Assembly (NCBI GenBank): GCA_015903945.1
Contig: JABMDL010000009.1
Span: 17,796-81,795, forward strand
Length of the DNA: 64,000 nt
Source of the DNA: Nitrospira sp.
GTDB lineage: Bacteria > Nitrospirota > Nitrospiria > Nitrospirales > Nitrospiraceae
Direction of reading: 5' to 3'
The notes beneath the pieces were generated by a model. It did not search any database and had not been told where the DNA came from. It was given only the letters and a program-made list of their open reading frames with translations. Both the position numbers and the translations under genes were made by a program. Shown here piece by piece: positions 8,568-18,352 of this stretch (its first letter is position 1; every line of letters begins with the position of its first letter).

Positions 8568-9707
8568 ATGGCTGCCTCAATCGTTCCTGTATCTCTCAAT
8601 GAACGAAGTTACAAAATCCTGATCCAGGCTGGGTTGTTGAGACGGCTTGGGACGAGGCTCGATGAGCTGGGTGTAAGAGGAAAAGCGGGGATTGTGACGG
8701 ACCGGAATGTCGCGCAGCACTATCTGCCCCGGTTGGTGCACACACTCAAGCGGAGCGGCATCGATGCGGTGCCCATCGTGCTGGCTCCCGGAGAACAGTC
8801 CAAGACATTGGATACCGTCGAACACATTCTGGATGTGCTGGCACGGCACCGGTTTGAGCGCTCTTCCTATCTCTTTGCGCTCGGTGGAGGGGTGGTCGGC
8901 GATTTGGCCGGATTTGCCGCGGCGATCTATCAGCGCGGTATCCCGTTCATCCAGACCCCGACGACCCTCATCGCGCAAGCCGATTCGAGTGTCGGTGGAA
9001 AAACCGGAGTTGATCACCGGCTTGGGAAGAATCTCATCGGCGCGTTTTATCAGCCCAAGGAGGTCTGGATCGATCCATTGACGCTCCGGACATTGCCGAT
9101 GCGAGAATGGATTGCCGGGCTTGCGGAAGTCATCAAGTACGGAATCATCGCCGATGAAAAGTTTTTCTCATATCTAGAACGGACAATGCCGGGTCTGCGC
9201 AAGCGGGAATCTGCCACCGTGGCTGCTGCGGTCAAGCGTTCCTGCGAACTCAAGGCTCACGTCGTGGCATCGGATGAGCGGGAGTCGGACCGCAGGCGCA
9301 TCCTCAACTACGGCCATACGATCGGCCATGCGCTCGAAACATTGGGCGGGTATCAGTCACTCGTTCACGGTGAGGCGGTCGGGATTGGCCTGGTTCAGGA
9401 GGCCGATCTTGCCTGCTATCTGGGACTCTGCGATCGAAGCGTCGTGGAACGAATTCGGAAGGTCGTCCAGGCCGCCGGCCTCTCTGATTGCTTGCCTCCC
9501 TGGCAGTCCGCCAAAATCTGGAAAGCGATGCTCCACGACAAGAAAGTGTCTCACGGGCAAGTGGTGGGCGTGTGGCCCGAACGAATTGGACAGGTTCGCA
9601 TGATGCCAATAGACGAGGAGTCATTTCGGCAATGGCACAAAGCTGTACACCGGGGGAATTCAGGCGGGAGGCCGTTCCAAACAAGGACGGTTGTCCGGGA
9701 AAAGTAG
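8568..9707 (+). CDS. aroB: 3-dehydroquinate synthase AroB
   Basis: Converts DAHP to 3-dehydroquinate, the second step of the shikimate pathway, using NAD and zinc. Visible landmarks: the NAD-binding GGGVVGDLAGFAAA, the TTLIAQADSSVGGKTGVDH loop, the AEVIKYG segment, and zinc ligands in RRILNYGHTIGHALE and HGEAVGIG. At 379 residues it is slightly longer than usual because of a C-terminal basic tail. It starts 238 bases after the pilQ terminator and is followed by nadE 9 bases later, so the two may share a transcript. Confidence 0.95.
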   Translation: MAASIVPVSLNERSYKILIQAGLLRRLGTRLDELGVRGKAGIVTDRNVAQHYLPRLVHTLKRSGIDAVPIVLAPGEQSKTLDTVEHILDVLARHRFERSSYLFALGGGVVGDLAGFAAAIYQRGIPFIQTPTTLIAQADSSVGGKTGVDHRLGKNLIGAFYQPKEVWIDPLTLRTLPMREWIAGLAEVIKYGIIADEKFFSYLERTMPGLRKRESATVAAAVKRSCELKAHVVASDERESDRRRILNYGHTIGHALETLGGYQSLVHGEAVGIGLVQEADLACYLGLCDRSVVERIRKVVQAAGLSDCLPPWQSAKIWKAMLHDKKVSHGQVVGVWPERIGQVRMMPIDEESFRQWHKAVHRGNSGGRPFQTRTVVREK

Positions 9708-9716
9708 GCATTGCAG

Positions 9717-11495
9717 ATGCGCAAGCTCCGGGTTGCTTTGGCACAGATCAATCCAACGGTCGGTGATCTCGCAGGGAATACGCGGCTCATCAAGTCGTGG
9801 ATCAAGCAGGCGCGAAAGGCCGGCGCCGACCTGGTGGCATTTCCGGAGTTGGCGGTGACGGGATATCCTCCTGAAGATTTGCTCTTGAAACCACGATTCA
9901 TCACGGAGAATCGCCAGGCGCTGACCGAATTGGCGCGTGAGTGTGTCGACATCGTGGCCGTCGTGGGCTACGTAGGGCAAGGCTCAGCATTGAAACAATC
10001 AATCTTGGCCTCTTCGGTTATTTGCGGGGACCAGCATGAACTGTACAACGCGGCGGCGATCATGGCGGGGCGGCGCTGTGTCGCCACCTATTGCAAGCAG
10101 CTGTTGCCGAACTATGGAGTCTTCGATGAGGGACGGTACTTCCATCCCGGTAGAAGGCTGTCGCTCATCACGCTTCGTGGTGTGACCCTGGGGGTCAACA
10201 TCTGTGAAGACATCTGGTTTCCCGAAGGACCGACTCGTGTGCAAGCGATGGCTGGCGCGGAGGTGATCATCAATATCAACGCCTCTCCATTTCATATCGG
10301 CAAGAGCCGCTCCCGCGAGCAGATGCTGGCCACACGGGCTAGGGAGAACGGCGTCATCGTCACCTATACGAACACGGTCGGCGGACAGGATGAGCTGATT
10401 TTCGACGGCAACAGCGTGATTGTGGATCAGAACGGTGAAGTGGTCGCCCGCGCGAAGGCGTTCGAAGAAGATCTGCTCGTGGCGGATCTCAATGTGGAAG
10501 GCGTGACGCGGGGTGGTCTGGTTCCCGGACGGACCAAGGGGCTCAGTAGACGAGTGTCCGAATCGATCGAGCGCGTCGTGGTCAAGAGCGCTGCTCCGAT
10601 CAGGGCGCGCACGCGGGCCGTTCCCCACGTGGAGCCGACCCTCAGCGAACTGGAGGAAGTGTATAAAGGGCTGGTACTGGGCGTGAGAGATTACGTTCAC
10701 AAGAACGGGTTTAAGAAAGTCGTCATCGGATTAAGCGGAGGGGTCGATTCCGCGCTGACCGCTGCGATCGCGGCGGATGCGCTCGGCGGTGCAAATGTGC
10801 TCGGCATCTTCATGCCCTCTCCCTACACATCACAGGACAGCGAGGAAGATGTTGCCGAATTATCCCGTCGCTTGTCGATTGAGTGCCGGACCATCGGGAT
10901 TACATCCGCGTTGGATGTCTACATCCGTTCGCTTGCGCCGACCTTCGAAGGAAGACCGACTGATACGACAGAAGAGAATCTCCAGGCCAGGATCCGGGGC
11001 AATATTCTCATGGCCGTTTCGAACAAATTCGGCCATCTGGTGCTGACGACGGGAAACAAGAGCGAGATGAGCGTGGGCTATGCCACGCTGTACGGCGACA
11101 TGGCCGGGGGATTCGCGGTGATCAAAGATGTGCCGAAAACCATGGTATACGAATTGGCCAATCTGCGGAACCGGCAAAGCCCCACAGCGGCGATTCCGAA
11201 GCGCGTCATCGACCGTCCACCGACGGCGGAGCTGAAGCCGAATCAGAAAGACGAAGACAGTCTGCCTCCCTATCCGGTCCTGGATCCCATTTTGAAAGCC
11301 TACGTCGAAGAAGACCGGTCGATTGAGGAAATCATTGCCCTCGGGTTTGATCGCGGCACAGTTGTTCAGGTGGTGGGTCTGGTCGATCGGAGCGAATACA
11401 AACGGAGACAAGCCCCAGTGGGTATCAAGATTACCCATCGTGGCCTCGGGAAGGATCGGCGTATGCCGATCACGAACGGCTATCGCAGCTCGTAG
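9717..11495 (+). CDS. nadE: Glutamine-dependent NAD+ synthetase
   Basis: A 592-residue two-domain enzyme that amidates nicotinate adenine dinucleotide to NAD+. The N-terminal nitrilase-type glutaminase has the catalytic Glu in FPELAVTGYPPEDLL, the Lys in the YCKQLLPNYGVFDE region and the Cys in GVNICEDIWFPEG. The C-terminal synthetase domain has the PP-loop GLSGGVDSALTAAIAAD and TTGNKSEMSVGYATLYGDM. ATG 9717 is preferred over the in-frame TTG at 9711; neither has a strong ribosome site. Just downstream of aroB. Confidence 0.95.
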   Translation: MRKLRVALAQINPTVGDLAGNTRLIKSWIKQARKAGADLVAFPELAVTGYPPEDLLLKPRFITENRQALTELARECVDIVAVVGYVGQGSALKQSILASSVICGDQHELYNAAAIMAGRRCVATYCKQLLPNYGVFDEGRYFHPGRRLSLITLRGVTLGVNICEDIWFPEGPTRVQAMAGAEVIININASPFHIGKSRSREQMLATRARENGVIVTYTNTVGGQDELIFDGNSVIVDQNGEVVARAKAFEEDLLVADLNVEGVTRGGLVPGRTKGLSRRVSESIERVVVKSAAPIRARTRAVPHVEPTLSELEEVYKGLVLGVRDYVHKNGFKKVVIGLSGGVDSALTAAIAADALGGANVLGIFMPSPYTSQDSEEDVAELSRRLSIECRTIGITSALDVYIRSLAPTFEGRPTDTTEENLQARIRGNILMAVSNKFGHLVLTTGNKSEMSVGYATLYGDMAGGFAVIKDVPKTMVYELANLRNRQSPTAAIPKRVIDRPPTAELKPNQKDEDSLPPYPVLDPILKAYVEEDRSIEEIIALGFDRGTVVQVVGLVDRSEYKRRQAPVGIKITHRGLGKDRRMPITNGYRSS

Positions 11496-11577
11496 CCCTG
11501 TTCCTTGACTATCAATTAGGTATCCCCCTCAGACATTCCCTAACAATCGTCCGTTGCGCAAAACACGCTTTTCGGCG

Positions 11578-11607
11578 TTGTGCCGAACGGGAGGATTAAG
11601 CTATGAT
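11578..11607 (+). promoter_or_regulatory. Candidate promoter upstream of glnB
   Basis: TTGTGC at 11578-11583 and TATGAT at 11602-11607 with an 18-base spacer. The whole 300-base gap 11496-11795 was read for a sigma-54 element (GG-N10-GC) and I saw none that I trust. A leader of about 180 bases would result. Confidence 0.4.
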
Positions 11608-11783
11608 GGGGCCCCACTCATTGTCGGAGTCCAGTTTCGGAATTATCGCGCGCGGCTCTTCGGGTATGCGAGCTATTCGCAAGGTAGGCTATGAGCGGGG
11701 AGGGGAAGGTGTTTGTGTAGACAAATTCATGGTTTACGTTCATGCGGTGTCATTAGAATCTGCCGACTGACCGATCAAGCTAA

Positions 11784-12134
<351 letters not shown>

Positions 12135-12212
12135 TGGCAGGTGTAGGATGAACGTGGCCTCGTTCATGAGACCGGCAGATCACGGTGAAGGATCTCTGTA
12201 AAGGAGGAGCGG

Positions 12213-13622
12213 ATGAACGTGCGTGAGGTATTGGAGTTCGCCAAGAAACACAAGGTTCAATTGGTGGACCTGAAGTTCGTGGATTTGCCGGGCGTCTGGC
12301 AGCATATGACCATCCCTGTCAGCGAACTGTCCGAAGATCTGTTCAAAGACGGTTCAGGTCTTGATGGGTCGTCCATTCGGGGGTGGAAGGCCATTAACAA
12401 CAGCGATTTGCTGATGGTGCCGGATCCGGTGACAGCCTGTCTGGACCCATTTACGGCGGTGCCGACGCTCAGCCTGATCGGCAATGTGGTGGATCCCATC
12501 TCTCGCGAGAACTATGAGCGCGACCCCCGGTTTATCGCGCAGAAGGCCGAGAAGTATCTGCAGAGCACTAAGATTGGCGACACATCCTTTTGGGGGCCGG
12601 AGGCGGAATTCTTCATCTTCGACCATGCCCGCTACGATCAAACCAGCCACAGCGGCTACTATTTCCTCGACTCGGAGGAAGGCGCGTGGAACATGGGGCA
12701 AGAGGGATTCAACCTGGGGGGGAAGATCCGCCATAAGCTGGGGTACTTTCCAGTGGCACCCGCCGACACCCAGCAGGACATCCGCAGTGAAATGGTGCTC
12801 GAGATGGAAAAGGTCGGCATCGCGGTCGAAAAGCATCATCATGAGACAGCGACGGCTGGCCAGGCTGAGATCGATATCCGCTTCGATACCCTGGTCAAGA
12901 CGGCGGACAAGATGATGATGTATAAGTACATCGTCAAGAACGTCGCCCGTCGCCACGGCAAGTCTGTGACATTCATGCCTAAGCCGCTCTTCGGCGACGC
13001 GGGGTCGGGGATGCATACGCACCAGAGCATCTGGAAAGACGGGAAACCGTTGTTCGCCGGAAAGGATTATGCCGGAGTGTCCCAGATGTGTTTGTATTAC
13101 ATCGGGGGCATTCTGAAGCATGCCCCGGCGCTGGCGGCGTTCACGAACCCGACGACGAATTCGTACAAACGCATCACGCCGGGGTTCGAAGCTCCGGTCC
13201 TACTGGCCTATTCCAGCCGAAACCGGTCAGCAGGAATCCGCATCCCCATGTATTCACCGAGCCCCAAAGCCAAACGGATAGAAGTACGGTTTCCCGATCC
13301 CGCCTGCAATCCCTATTTGGCCTTTGCCGCGATGCTCATGGCCGGACTCGATGGCATCCAAAACAAGATTAATCCTGGCGAGCCGGCCGAAAAAGATCTG
13401 TACGATCTTGATCCGAAGGAAGCCGCCAACATTCCAACCATGCCAGGGAGTCTCAACGACGCGATTGACCATCTGGAAAAAGACCATCAGTTCCTGCTCA
13501 AGGGGGAAGTGTTTACACAGGATTTGATCGACGCCTGGATCGATTACAAACGGAACAAGGAAATCGACCCGATGCGTCTCCGTCCGCATCCCTACGAGTT
13601 CTTCTTGTACTACGACGTATAA
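12213..13622 (+). CDS. glnA: Glutamine synthetase, type I
   Basis: Makes glutamine from glutamate, ammonia and ATP as a dodecamer. At 469 residues it is the typical GSI-beta length. Landmarks: the latch motif DGSSIRGW, the catalytic [10 protein letters not shown] region, the ATP site [18 protein letters not shown], and NRSAGIRIP. The adenylylation site is present as [10 protein letters not shown] near residue 398, so the enzyme should be regulated by GlnE; both halves of GlnE are encoded at 22171-26232. AAGGAGGAG precedes the ATG. Downstream genes are unrelated. Confidence 0.97.
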   Translation: MNVREVLEFAKKHKVQLVDLKFVDLPGVWQHMTIPVSELSEDLFKDGSGLDGSSIRGWKAINNSDLLMVPDPVTACLDPFTAVPTLSLIGNVVDPISRENYERDPRFIAQKAEKYLQSTKIGDTSFWGPEAEFFIFDHARYDQTSHSGYYFLDSEEGAWNMGQEGFNLGGKIRHKLGYFPVAPADTQQDIRSEMVLEMEKVGIAVEKHHHETATAGQAEIDIRFDTLVKTADKMMMYKYIVKNVARRHGKSVTFMPKPLFGDAGSGMHTHQSIWKDGKPLFAGKDYAGVSQMCLYYIGGILKHAPALAAFTNPTTNSYKRITPGFEAPVLLAYSSRNRSAGIRIPMYSPSPKAKRIEVRFPDPACNPYLAFAAMLMAGLDGIQNKINPGEPAEKDLYDLDPKEAANIPTMPGSLNDAIDHLEKDHQFLLKGEVFTQDLIDAWIDYKRNKEIDPMRLRPHPYEFFLYYDV

Positions 13623-13664
13623 TGCAAAGACGAATGGCCGGTCGGGGAGCGATGGCGTCTGCCG

Positions 13665-14067
13665 TCAGGGTTTGCGGCAGGCCGCTTCCCACAGGCCCTG
13701 TTCGGGAGTCTGTGCCTTGACCGGTGTCAGCTGCCGTTCTCAATGTACATGCTGGAGGAAGTCCAGCGGCCATCTGCCGAGAACATTCAATCACGGCCAG
13801 CACGCGAAACCGTGCCCTTGCGCAGTCGAATTGCGTGTGGGTTTTGGCCGACAAGAAGCGCAGAGTCGGCGGCTCTCCCATTTACTTGGTGCCCGTCAAC
13901 TGCCACACCGTGACCCACACTCCGTCCCAATGAATCGTGTCAGGATCGAAGGATACAGTCTGCTTAGCGGGAGGCTGGTAAGGCTTCTCCAGCGCAACCC
14001 ACCCCGCATAGGTAGGCTCATGACTCAGCAGTAAGGTGACGATGCGAGCGATCCAGCTCATATCCAT
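13665..14067 (-). pseudogene. Decayed surface-adhesin-E-like exported protein
   Basis: On the minus strand from ATG 14067 a short frame reads MDMSWIARIVTLLL (export-like) then VSFDPDTIHWDGVWVTVWQL, and meets TAA at 13882. The same frame continues MGEPPTLRFLSAKTHTQFDC, then ECSRQMAAG. After a frame change near 13755 it gives MYIENGS, and after another near 13738 QLTPVKAQTPEQGLWEAAC, stopping at 13665. Joined together these follow the surface-adhesin E domain pattern (YxDxxSI, VxVW, KxxxxxDC, MGxG, W, VxP, C). One stop and two frame changes in 400 bases indicate a pseudogene. The identification is from recalled family pattern. Confidence 0.65.
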
Positions 14068-14235
14068 CCCTCGTGGATGACAACTAGGTGAACGGTTCGA
14101 GTCTCGCGTGTCGTCGTGCGTCCGCCACTGTGCCGAAAATTAGGGCGCAGCTTCAAGCCTACCCTAAGGGTGGATGTCGATCGCGGTGGTGATGCCTGGC
14201 CCGGAAAGAAGAGTTAGGCCGGGCGTGGCTGCCTC

Positions 14236-14264
14236 TTGAGCCGCAATGGTATAAACGGTATTCT
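14236..14264 (+). promoter_or_regulatory. Promoter for the CBS-domain gene
   Basis: TTGAGC at 14236-14241 and TATTCT at 14259-14264 are 17 bases apart. Transcription would begin near 14271, about 20 bases before the ATG, leaving room for the GGAGG ribosome site. Confidence 0.55.
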
Positions 14265-14290
14265 CGTGCCCATAGCCAGGGAGGACTACG

Positions 14291-15052
14291 ATGGCGAAAC
14301 GGGTTCGCACCGGATTGACGCGAAGCGACATTCTCGACCGCTATGTTGAACGGTTCAAACAGCAATTGATCAAATTCCAACCATTCCTCTCGAGGAGGCG
14401 GGGGCCGGTTTCTTTAGAAGATTTTGACGAGGCGGCTGAAGAGCTGATCGGCCAGGTGTTCGGCGCCGCTTCCGATGAATCGGAGGCGTACTTTCTTGCG
14501 AAGACCGCAGAGTCCGCACTCTTGCCGGAAGAAGCGCAGGAGAGTGGAACACACGATGTGGAACGGGAAAGTCTTCAGCAGCGGCGTCAGGTGCTGGAGA
14601 GTTGCTTGGCCGACCTCGAATTGCGTCGCCGGTTACAGGCGACAAGGCAGAACAAAGGGATCGGGCAGGCGCTCGTTGGAGATTATATGTCGCACGAGGT
14701 TCGAAGCATCCACCGGGGCGCGACGATAAAGCAGGTTGGTCAGCAGTTGCAAAAACATAAAGTCGGTTCGCTGATTGTCGATGATGGCTCACGGTATATC
14801 GGGATTATCACGGACTCGGATCTGAGCCGGAAAGCCGTGGCAAAAGGTCTTGATCCCAACACCGCAACCGTTTCGAGCTGCATGAGCCGATCTATCGTCA
14901 CTATCGAAGAAGACGAGCCCTTATCGGCGGCGATGTCGATCATGAAGAAACAGGGTATCCGGCATCTGCCCGTTACTGCTGATGGCACCATCATTGGCGT
15001 CCTGTCCGTGGCGGATCTACTCCGCGCATTCGAGGACCAGAATTCTGCCTAA
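14291..15052 (+). CDS. CBS-domain pair protein with novel N-terminal region
   Basis: A 253-residue soluble protein. The C-terminal half carries two CBS motifs: YMSHEVRSIHRGATIKQVG ... IGIITDSDL (about 136-185) and CMSRSIVTIEEDEPLSAAM ... IGVLSVADLL (about 197-246). Paired CBS modules bind adenine nucleotides and usually sense energy charge. The first 130 residues are mostly helical and charged and match nothing I recognise; no catalytic domain is visible, so it probably acts as a regulatory partner. GGAGG precedes ATG 14291. Confidence 0.8.
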   Translation: MAKRVRTGLTRSDILDRYVERFKQQLIKFQPFLSRRRGPVSLEDFDEAAEELIGQVFGAASDESEAYFLAKTAESALLPEEAQESGTHDVERESLQQRRQVLESCLADLELRRRLQATRQNKGIGQALVGDYMSHEVRSIHRGATIKQVGQQLQKHKVGSLIVDDGSRYIGIITDSDLSRKAVAKGLDPNTATVSSCMSRSIVTIEEDEPLSAAMSIMKKQGIRHLPVTADGTIIGVLSVADLLRAFEDQNSA

Positions 15053-15262
15053 TACACTGCCGAACTAGCCCCCCAGCTTTATCTGAACTCATCGTGTACG
15101 AATCAGTCCGTTCTGTTCTGGTTTCCCTTCTGTCTGACCTTATTATGCCTTGTAAGTTGTTGAAATAGTGCGGTTGTGGCGAAATTTGTCAAGGCGTCGT
15201 TCTTGCTCGTACAGGACCCGGCACTCAAAGCGTCTGGATGACTTGAAAACGGAGGATCTGAG

Positions 15263-16195
15263 ATGCACTCACAAATGGCTGCCAGGGCATGTTACGAGCG
15301 CGGGCTTCTGATGAAGCAAATGCGCATGTTTCAATCAGCGATCGAGAATTTTCAAAAAGCCGCGCTGAGCCCGTCGTATACCGGAAAAGCACATGTACAG
15401 ATTGCCCTCTGCCTAAAGGCGGAGGGGCACCATGAAGAGGCGATTACAGCATTCCGCAAAGCCGCCGCCGATCCTGCGTTATCGCCGGACGAACGACGGC
15501 ACATTTTCTATCATTTGGGCCGGACGCTGGAATTGTTAGGGCGGTATGCGGAAAGTCTGGAGGCATACGGTCGAGTGAGAAAAGAGGATCCCGGGTTCCA
15601 GGATGTGGCACGGAGGATCAAACACTTGAGTTCGGGCAAGCGCGGCCCGGTTCCCCAGTCTTCGGGTTCGTGGCAGGCCTGGATGACCGCAACGCTGAAA
15701 CCTCAGATGGCGGCCCTCCTTGAACAGACGGGACAATGGTGGAGCGGACAAACTGAAAGCGCAAAGAACGATCGGAGACAACGGACCGATCACGCGGCTG
15801 TCCGCAGTTCCATGAAGGCCTGTGCTCGGCCAGGGGGCCCTGCGAGTGGTCGGGTTCAACCAACGTTCAGAAAAGAGACAGTCGAGCACCGTCGACATGT
15901 TCGCGTGCCGGTTCGGCTGGATAGCTACTTTACGGTGAAAGGTCGGACAGTGGGTGGCAAAGGAGAACTGCGGGACTTGTCTCCGTGGGGGTGTCGTGTG
16001 GCGAGCAGCGCCGCGTTTCCCGTCGGTGCGGATTTGCAGTGTTGCATCTTCCCGCAGAATTCCACCACAGCCTTCGTCATCGAAGGGGCAACGGTGCGAT
16101 GGATCGGTCCCAAGGAATTCGGGGTGTCCTTCACCAGCGTGCGCCCGATCGTACAACAGCAGATTGCGCAACTATGCCAGGCCCAAGCAGCCTGA
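15263..16195 (+). CDS. TPR-PilZ domain protein
   Basis: A 310-residue cytoplasmic protein. Residues about 5-125 form three or so tetratricopeptide repeats (ACYERGLLMKQMRMFQSAIE, AQIALCLKAEGHHEEAITAF-type units). A linker with low complexity follows, then a PilZ domain from about 212 with the cyclic-di-GMP signature RRHVR and DLSPWG. It is likely a c-di-GMP-responsive scaffold. The partner is unknown; pilus and exopolysaccharide control are typical for PilZ proteins. A GGAGG-like site precedes ATG 15263. Confidence 0.85.
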   Translation: MHSQMAARACYERGLLMKQMRMFQSAIENFQKAALSPSYTGKAHVQIALCLKAEGHHEEAITAFRKAAADPALSPDERRHIFYHLGRTLELLGRYAESLEAYGRVRKEDPGFQDVARRIKHLSSGKRGPVPQSSGSWQAWMTATLKPQMAALLEQTGQWWSGQTESAKNDRRQRTDHAAVRSSMKACARPGGPASGRVQPTFRKETVEHRRHVRVPVRLDSYFTVKGRTVGGKGELRDLSPWGCRVASSAAFPVGADLQCCIFPQNSTTAFVIEGATVRWIGPKEFGVSFTSVRPIVQQQIAQLCQAQAA

Positions 16196-16276
16196 ACAGG
16201 CGGTACACTTGCCGGCCCAGGAGGTCAGGGGGGGCCACTTTTCGGAGCGGAAGTAGCTCTTGCCGAGTTCGCTCAT
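16172..16276 (-). CDS. Possible 34-residue cysteine-containing protein
   Basis: A short minus-strand frame (ATG 16276, TAG at 16172) with strikingly GC-ending codons in nearly every position. It ends in KCTACSGCLGLA, with three closely spaced cysteines. It overlaps the 3' end of the TPR-PilZ gene on the other strand by 24 bases. No ribosome-binding site is obvious and I recognise no family, so this may be chance. Confidence 0.25.
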   Translation of the reverse strand: MSELGKSYFRSEKWPPLTSWAGKCTACSGCLGLA

Positions 16277-16352
16277 ACCGGGGTGACTGTCAGTTGAGGA
16301 AGAAAATTCCCCGTTTGATCCTCCCGATCGGCTACACTGCCTGTCACCGATC

Positions 16353-18185
16353 ATGCCGCCGATCCTGTTGCTCAGTTGCGAGGCCTTGGGGAAAAGCTAT
16401 GGGGTGAAGCCCTTGTTCACCGACCTGTCGCTCGGACTGTGCGAGGGCGATCATGTCGGACTCATTGGCCCCAATGGCTCCGGAAAATCCACATTGCTCA
16501 AGATCCTGGCGGGCCTCGACGAACCGGACAAGGGCACCAGGGCCGTTCGTCGGCAGATCCGCATCGGGTATGTGCCGCAAGAACCCTTGTTTGACCAGCG
16601 GCACTCGGTCGAAGAGGCGCTGGCCCAAGTTCTACTGGACGAGGGGCTGGACCCGCATGAGCAAGGCGGGCAAATCGCCAAAGCCCTCAGCCTCGGAGCG
16701 TTTACCCGTGCCGACCAGACAGTGGCGACCCTGTCGGGCGGCTGGAAGAAACGGCTGGCGATCGCACGATCGCTGATGCTGGAACCGGATATCCTGCTTC
16801 TAGACGAACCGACCAACCATCTCGACGTCGAAGGTATCCTCTGGCTCGAAGGTCTACTGAAAGCCGAACCTCACGCATTCATTGTCATCAGCCACGACCG
16901 GCGATTCTTGGAGTCGGTCACCACGCGGATCTGGGAATTGAACCGCCAATACCCCAACGGCATCTTCCAAGCCAACGGCCGGTACAGCGAGTTTCTCGAA
17001 CAGCGTGATGCCGCATGGCAGGCGCAGGCCGACTATCAGGCCTCACTCGCCAATCGGGTACGGCGGGAGGTCGAATGGCTTCGGCGTGGCCCCCAAGCCA
17101 GAACCACGAAGGCCAAGGCGAGGATCGATTCGGCAGGGAGGCTCATCGATGAGCTGCGCGAGATCGAGTCGCGACAGCAGACCACGTCGGCGGGCATTGA
17201 CTTCACGGCCTCTGGGAGGAAATCAAAACAGCTGTTAGTTGCGAAAGGCATGGGGAAATCACTTGGCGGGACACCGATCGTGACGAATCTCGATCTCATG
17301 GTAGGGCCTGGCGAACGGATTGGTCTGCTGGGGCCGAATGGCAGCGGAAAATCCACGCTTCTGAAACTCTTGGCTGGGACGTTGGAGCTGGATTGCGGCA
17401 CACTGACCCGAGCCGCTGGGTTACGGGTGGTGGCCTTCGAACAACATCGGGAATCGTTGGACCAGCAAGCCTCGTTGCGGCGAGCCTTCGCGCCGGCCGG
17501 CGGCGATACGGTCGTCTATCGAGACCGGTCCGTTCATCTTGCCTCGTGGGCCAAGCGGTTCCTCTTCAAACCGGAGCAACTGGATCTGCCGGTTTCACGC
17601 CTCTCCGGGGGCGAGCAGGCCCGGCTGCTGATTGCCAGGCTGATGCTTCAGCCGGCGGATCTCTTGATCCTGGACGAGCCGACGAACGATCTGGACATTC
17701 CGACCCTCGATGTGCTGGAAGAGAGCCTGGTGGAATTTCCCGGAGCGCTCGTGCTGGTCACGCACGACCGCTGGCTCTTGGACCGCGTCTCGACCAAACT
17801 GCTGGCGCTGGACGGTACAGGCCATGCCGAGTGGTTTTCCGACTACGCCCAATGGGAGGCGGCGCAGGAGCGAAAGGCGGCGGAGGACAAACGACCGCAG
17901 GTTACAAAAGAGAGCGCCATGCCGACGGGGTCGTCTAAGCGAAAAGGCCTGTCGTACAAGGAGCAAAAAGAATGGGATCAGATCGAGGCCGCAATCCTGA
18001 ACGCCGAAAAACGGGTCACCGCCTGCCAAGCTGCCGCGAACGATCCAGCCATCGCCTCATCCGCCGCTGAGCTCCAAGAGCGGTATGCCGCACTCCTTGC
18101 CGCCCAGGTTGATGTCGAACGGCTCTACGCCCGCTGGGCCGAGCTGGACGAAAAGCGCGTCCCAGTGATCAGCCGCACACAGTAA
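16353..18185 (+). CDS. uup: ABC-F ATPase of the Uup type
   Basis: A 610-residue soluble protein with two ABC ATPase domains and no membrane segments. First domain: Walker A GPNGSGKSTLLKIL (about residue 38), signature LSGGWKKRLAIARS, Walker B ILLLDEPTNHLD. Second: GPNGSGKSTLLKLLAG, LSGGEQARLLIARL, LLILDEPTNDLD. A charged linker is followed by a coiled-coil C-terminal domain (about 540-605), typical of Uup. ABC-F proteins act on the ribosome, and Uup also affects transposon excision. Single gene, flanked by unrelated genes. Confidence 0.9.
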   Translation: MPPILLLSCEALGKSYGVKPLFTDLSLGLCEGDHVGLIGPNGSGKSTLLKILAGLDEPDKGTRAVRRQIRIGYVPQEPLFDQRHSVEEALAQVLLDEGLDPHEQGGQIAKALSLGAFTRADQTVATLSGGWKKRLAIARSLMLEPDILLLDEPTNHLDVEGILWLEGLLKAEPHAFIVISHDRRFLESVTTRIWELNRQYPNGIFQANGRYSEFLEQRDAAWQAQADYQASLANRVRREVEWLRRGPQARTTKAKARIDSAGRLIDELREIESRQQTTSAGIDFTASGRKSKQLLVAKGMGKSLGGTPIVTNLDLMVGPGERIGLLGPNGSGKSTLLKLLAGTLELDCGTLTRAAGLRVVAFEQHRESLDQQASLRRAFAPAGGDTVVYRDRSVHLASWAKRFLFKPEQLDLPVSRLSGGEQARLLIARLMLQPADLLILDEPTNDLDIPTLDVLEESLVEFPGALVLVTHDRWLLDRVSTKLLALDGTGHAEWFSDYAQWEAAQERKAAEDKRPQVTKESAMPTGSSKRKGLSYKEQKEWDQIEAAILNAEKRVTACQAAANDPAIASSAAELQERYAALLAAQVDVERLYARWAELDEKRVPVISRTQ

Positions 18186-18352
18186 CGCCCCCCTGAATTC
18201 ACCCGAGCTCCCCTGTCACGTATCGGATTGGCATGGCCGAGGAGAGGCCAGTTCACTCTCGACGGCGGTCACGCTACAGTTTTGCCCGTGGTGACCGATA
18301 GAGACAGTGGAGGGCTAGCTAACGCGAGCACAACTTGGGAAGATGATCCCCC

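Noticed and set aside
14020..14110. A gttcgagtc string resembling a tRNA T-loop
   Set aside because: The flanking bases do not pair as a T-stem and no acceptor stem or anticodon arm fits.
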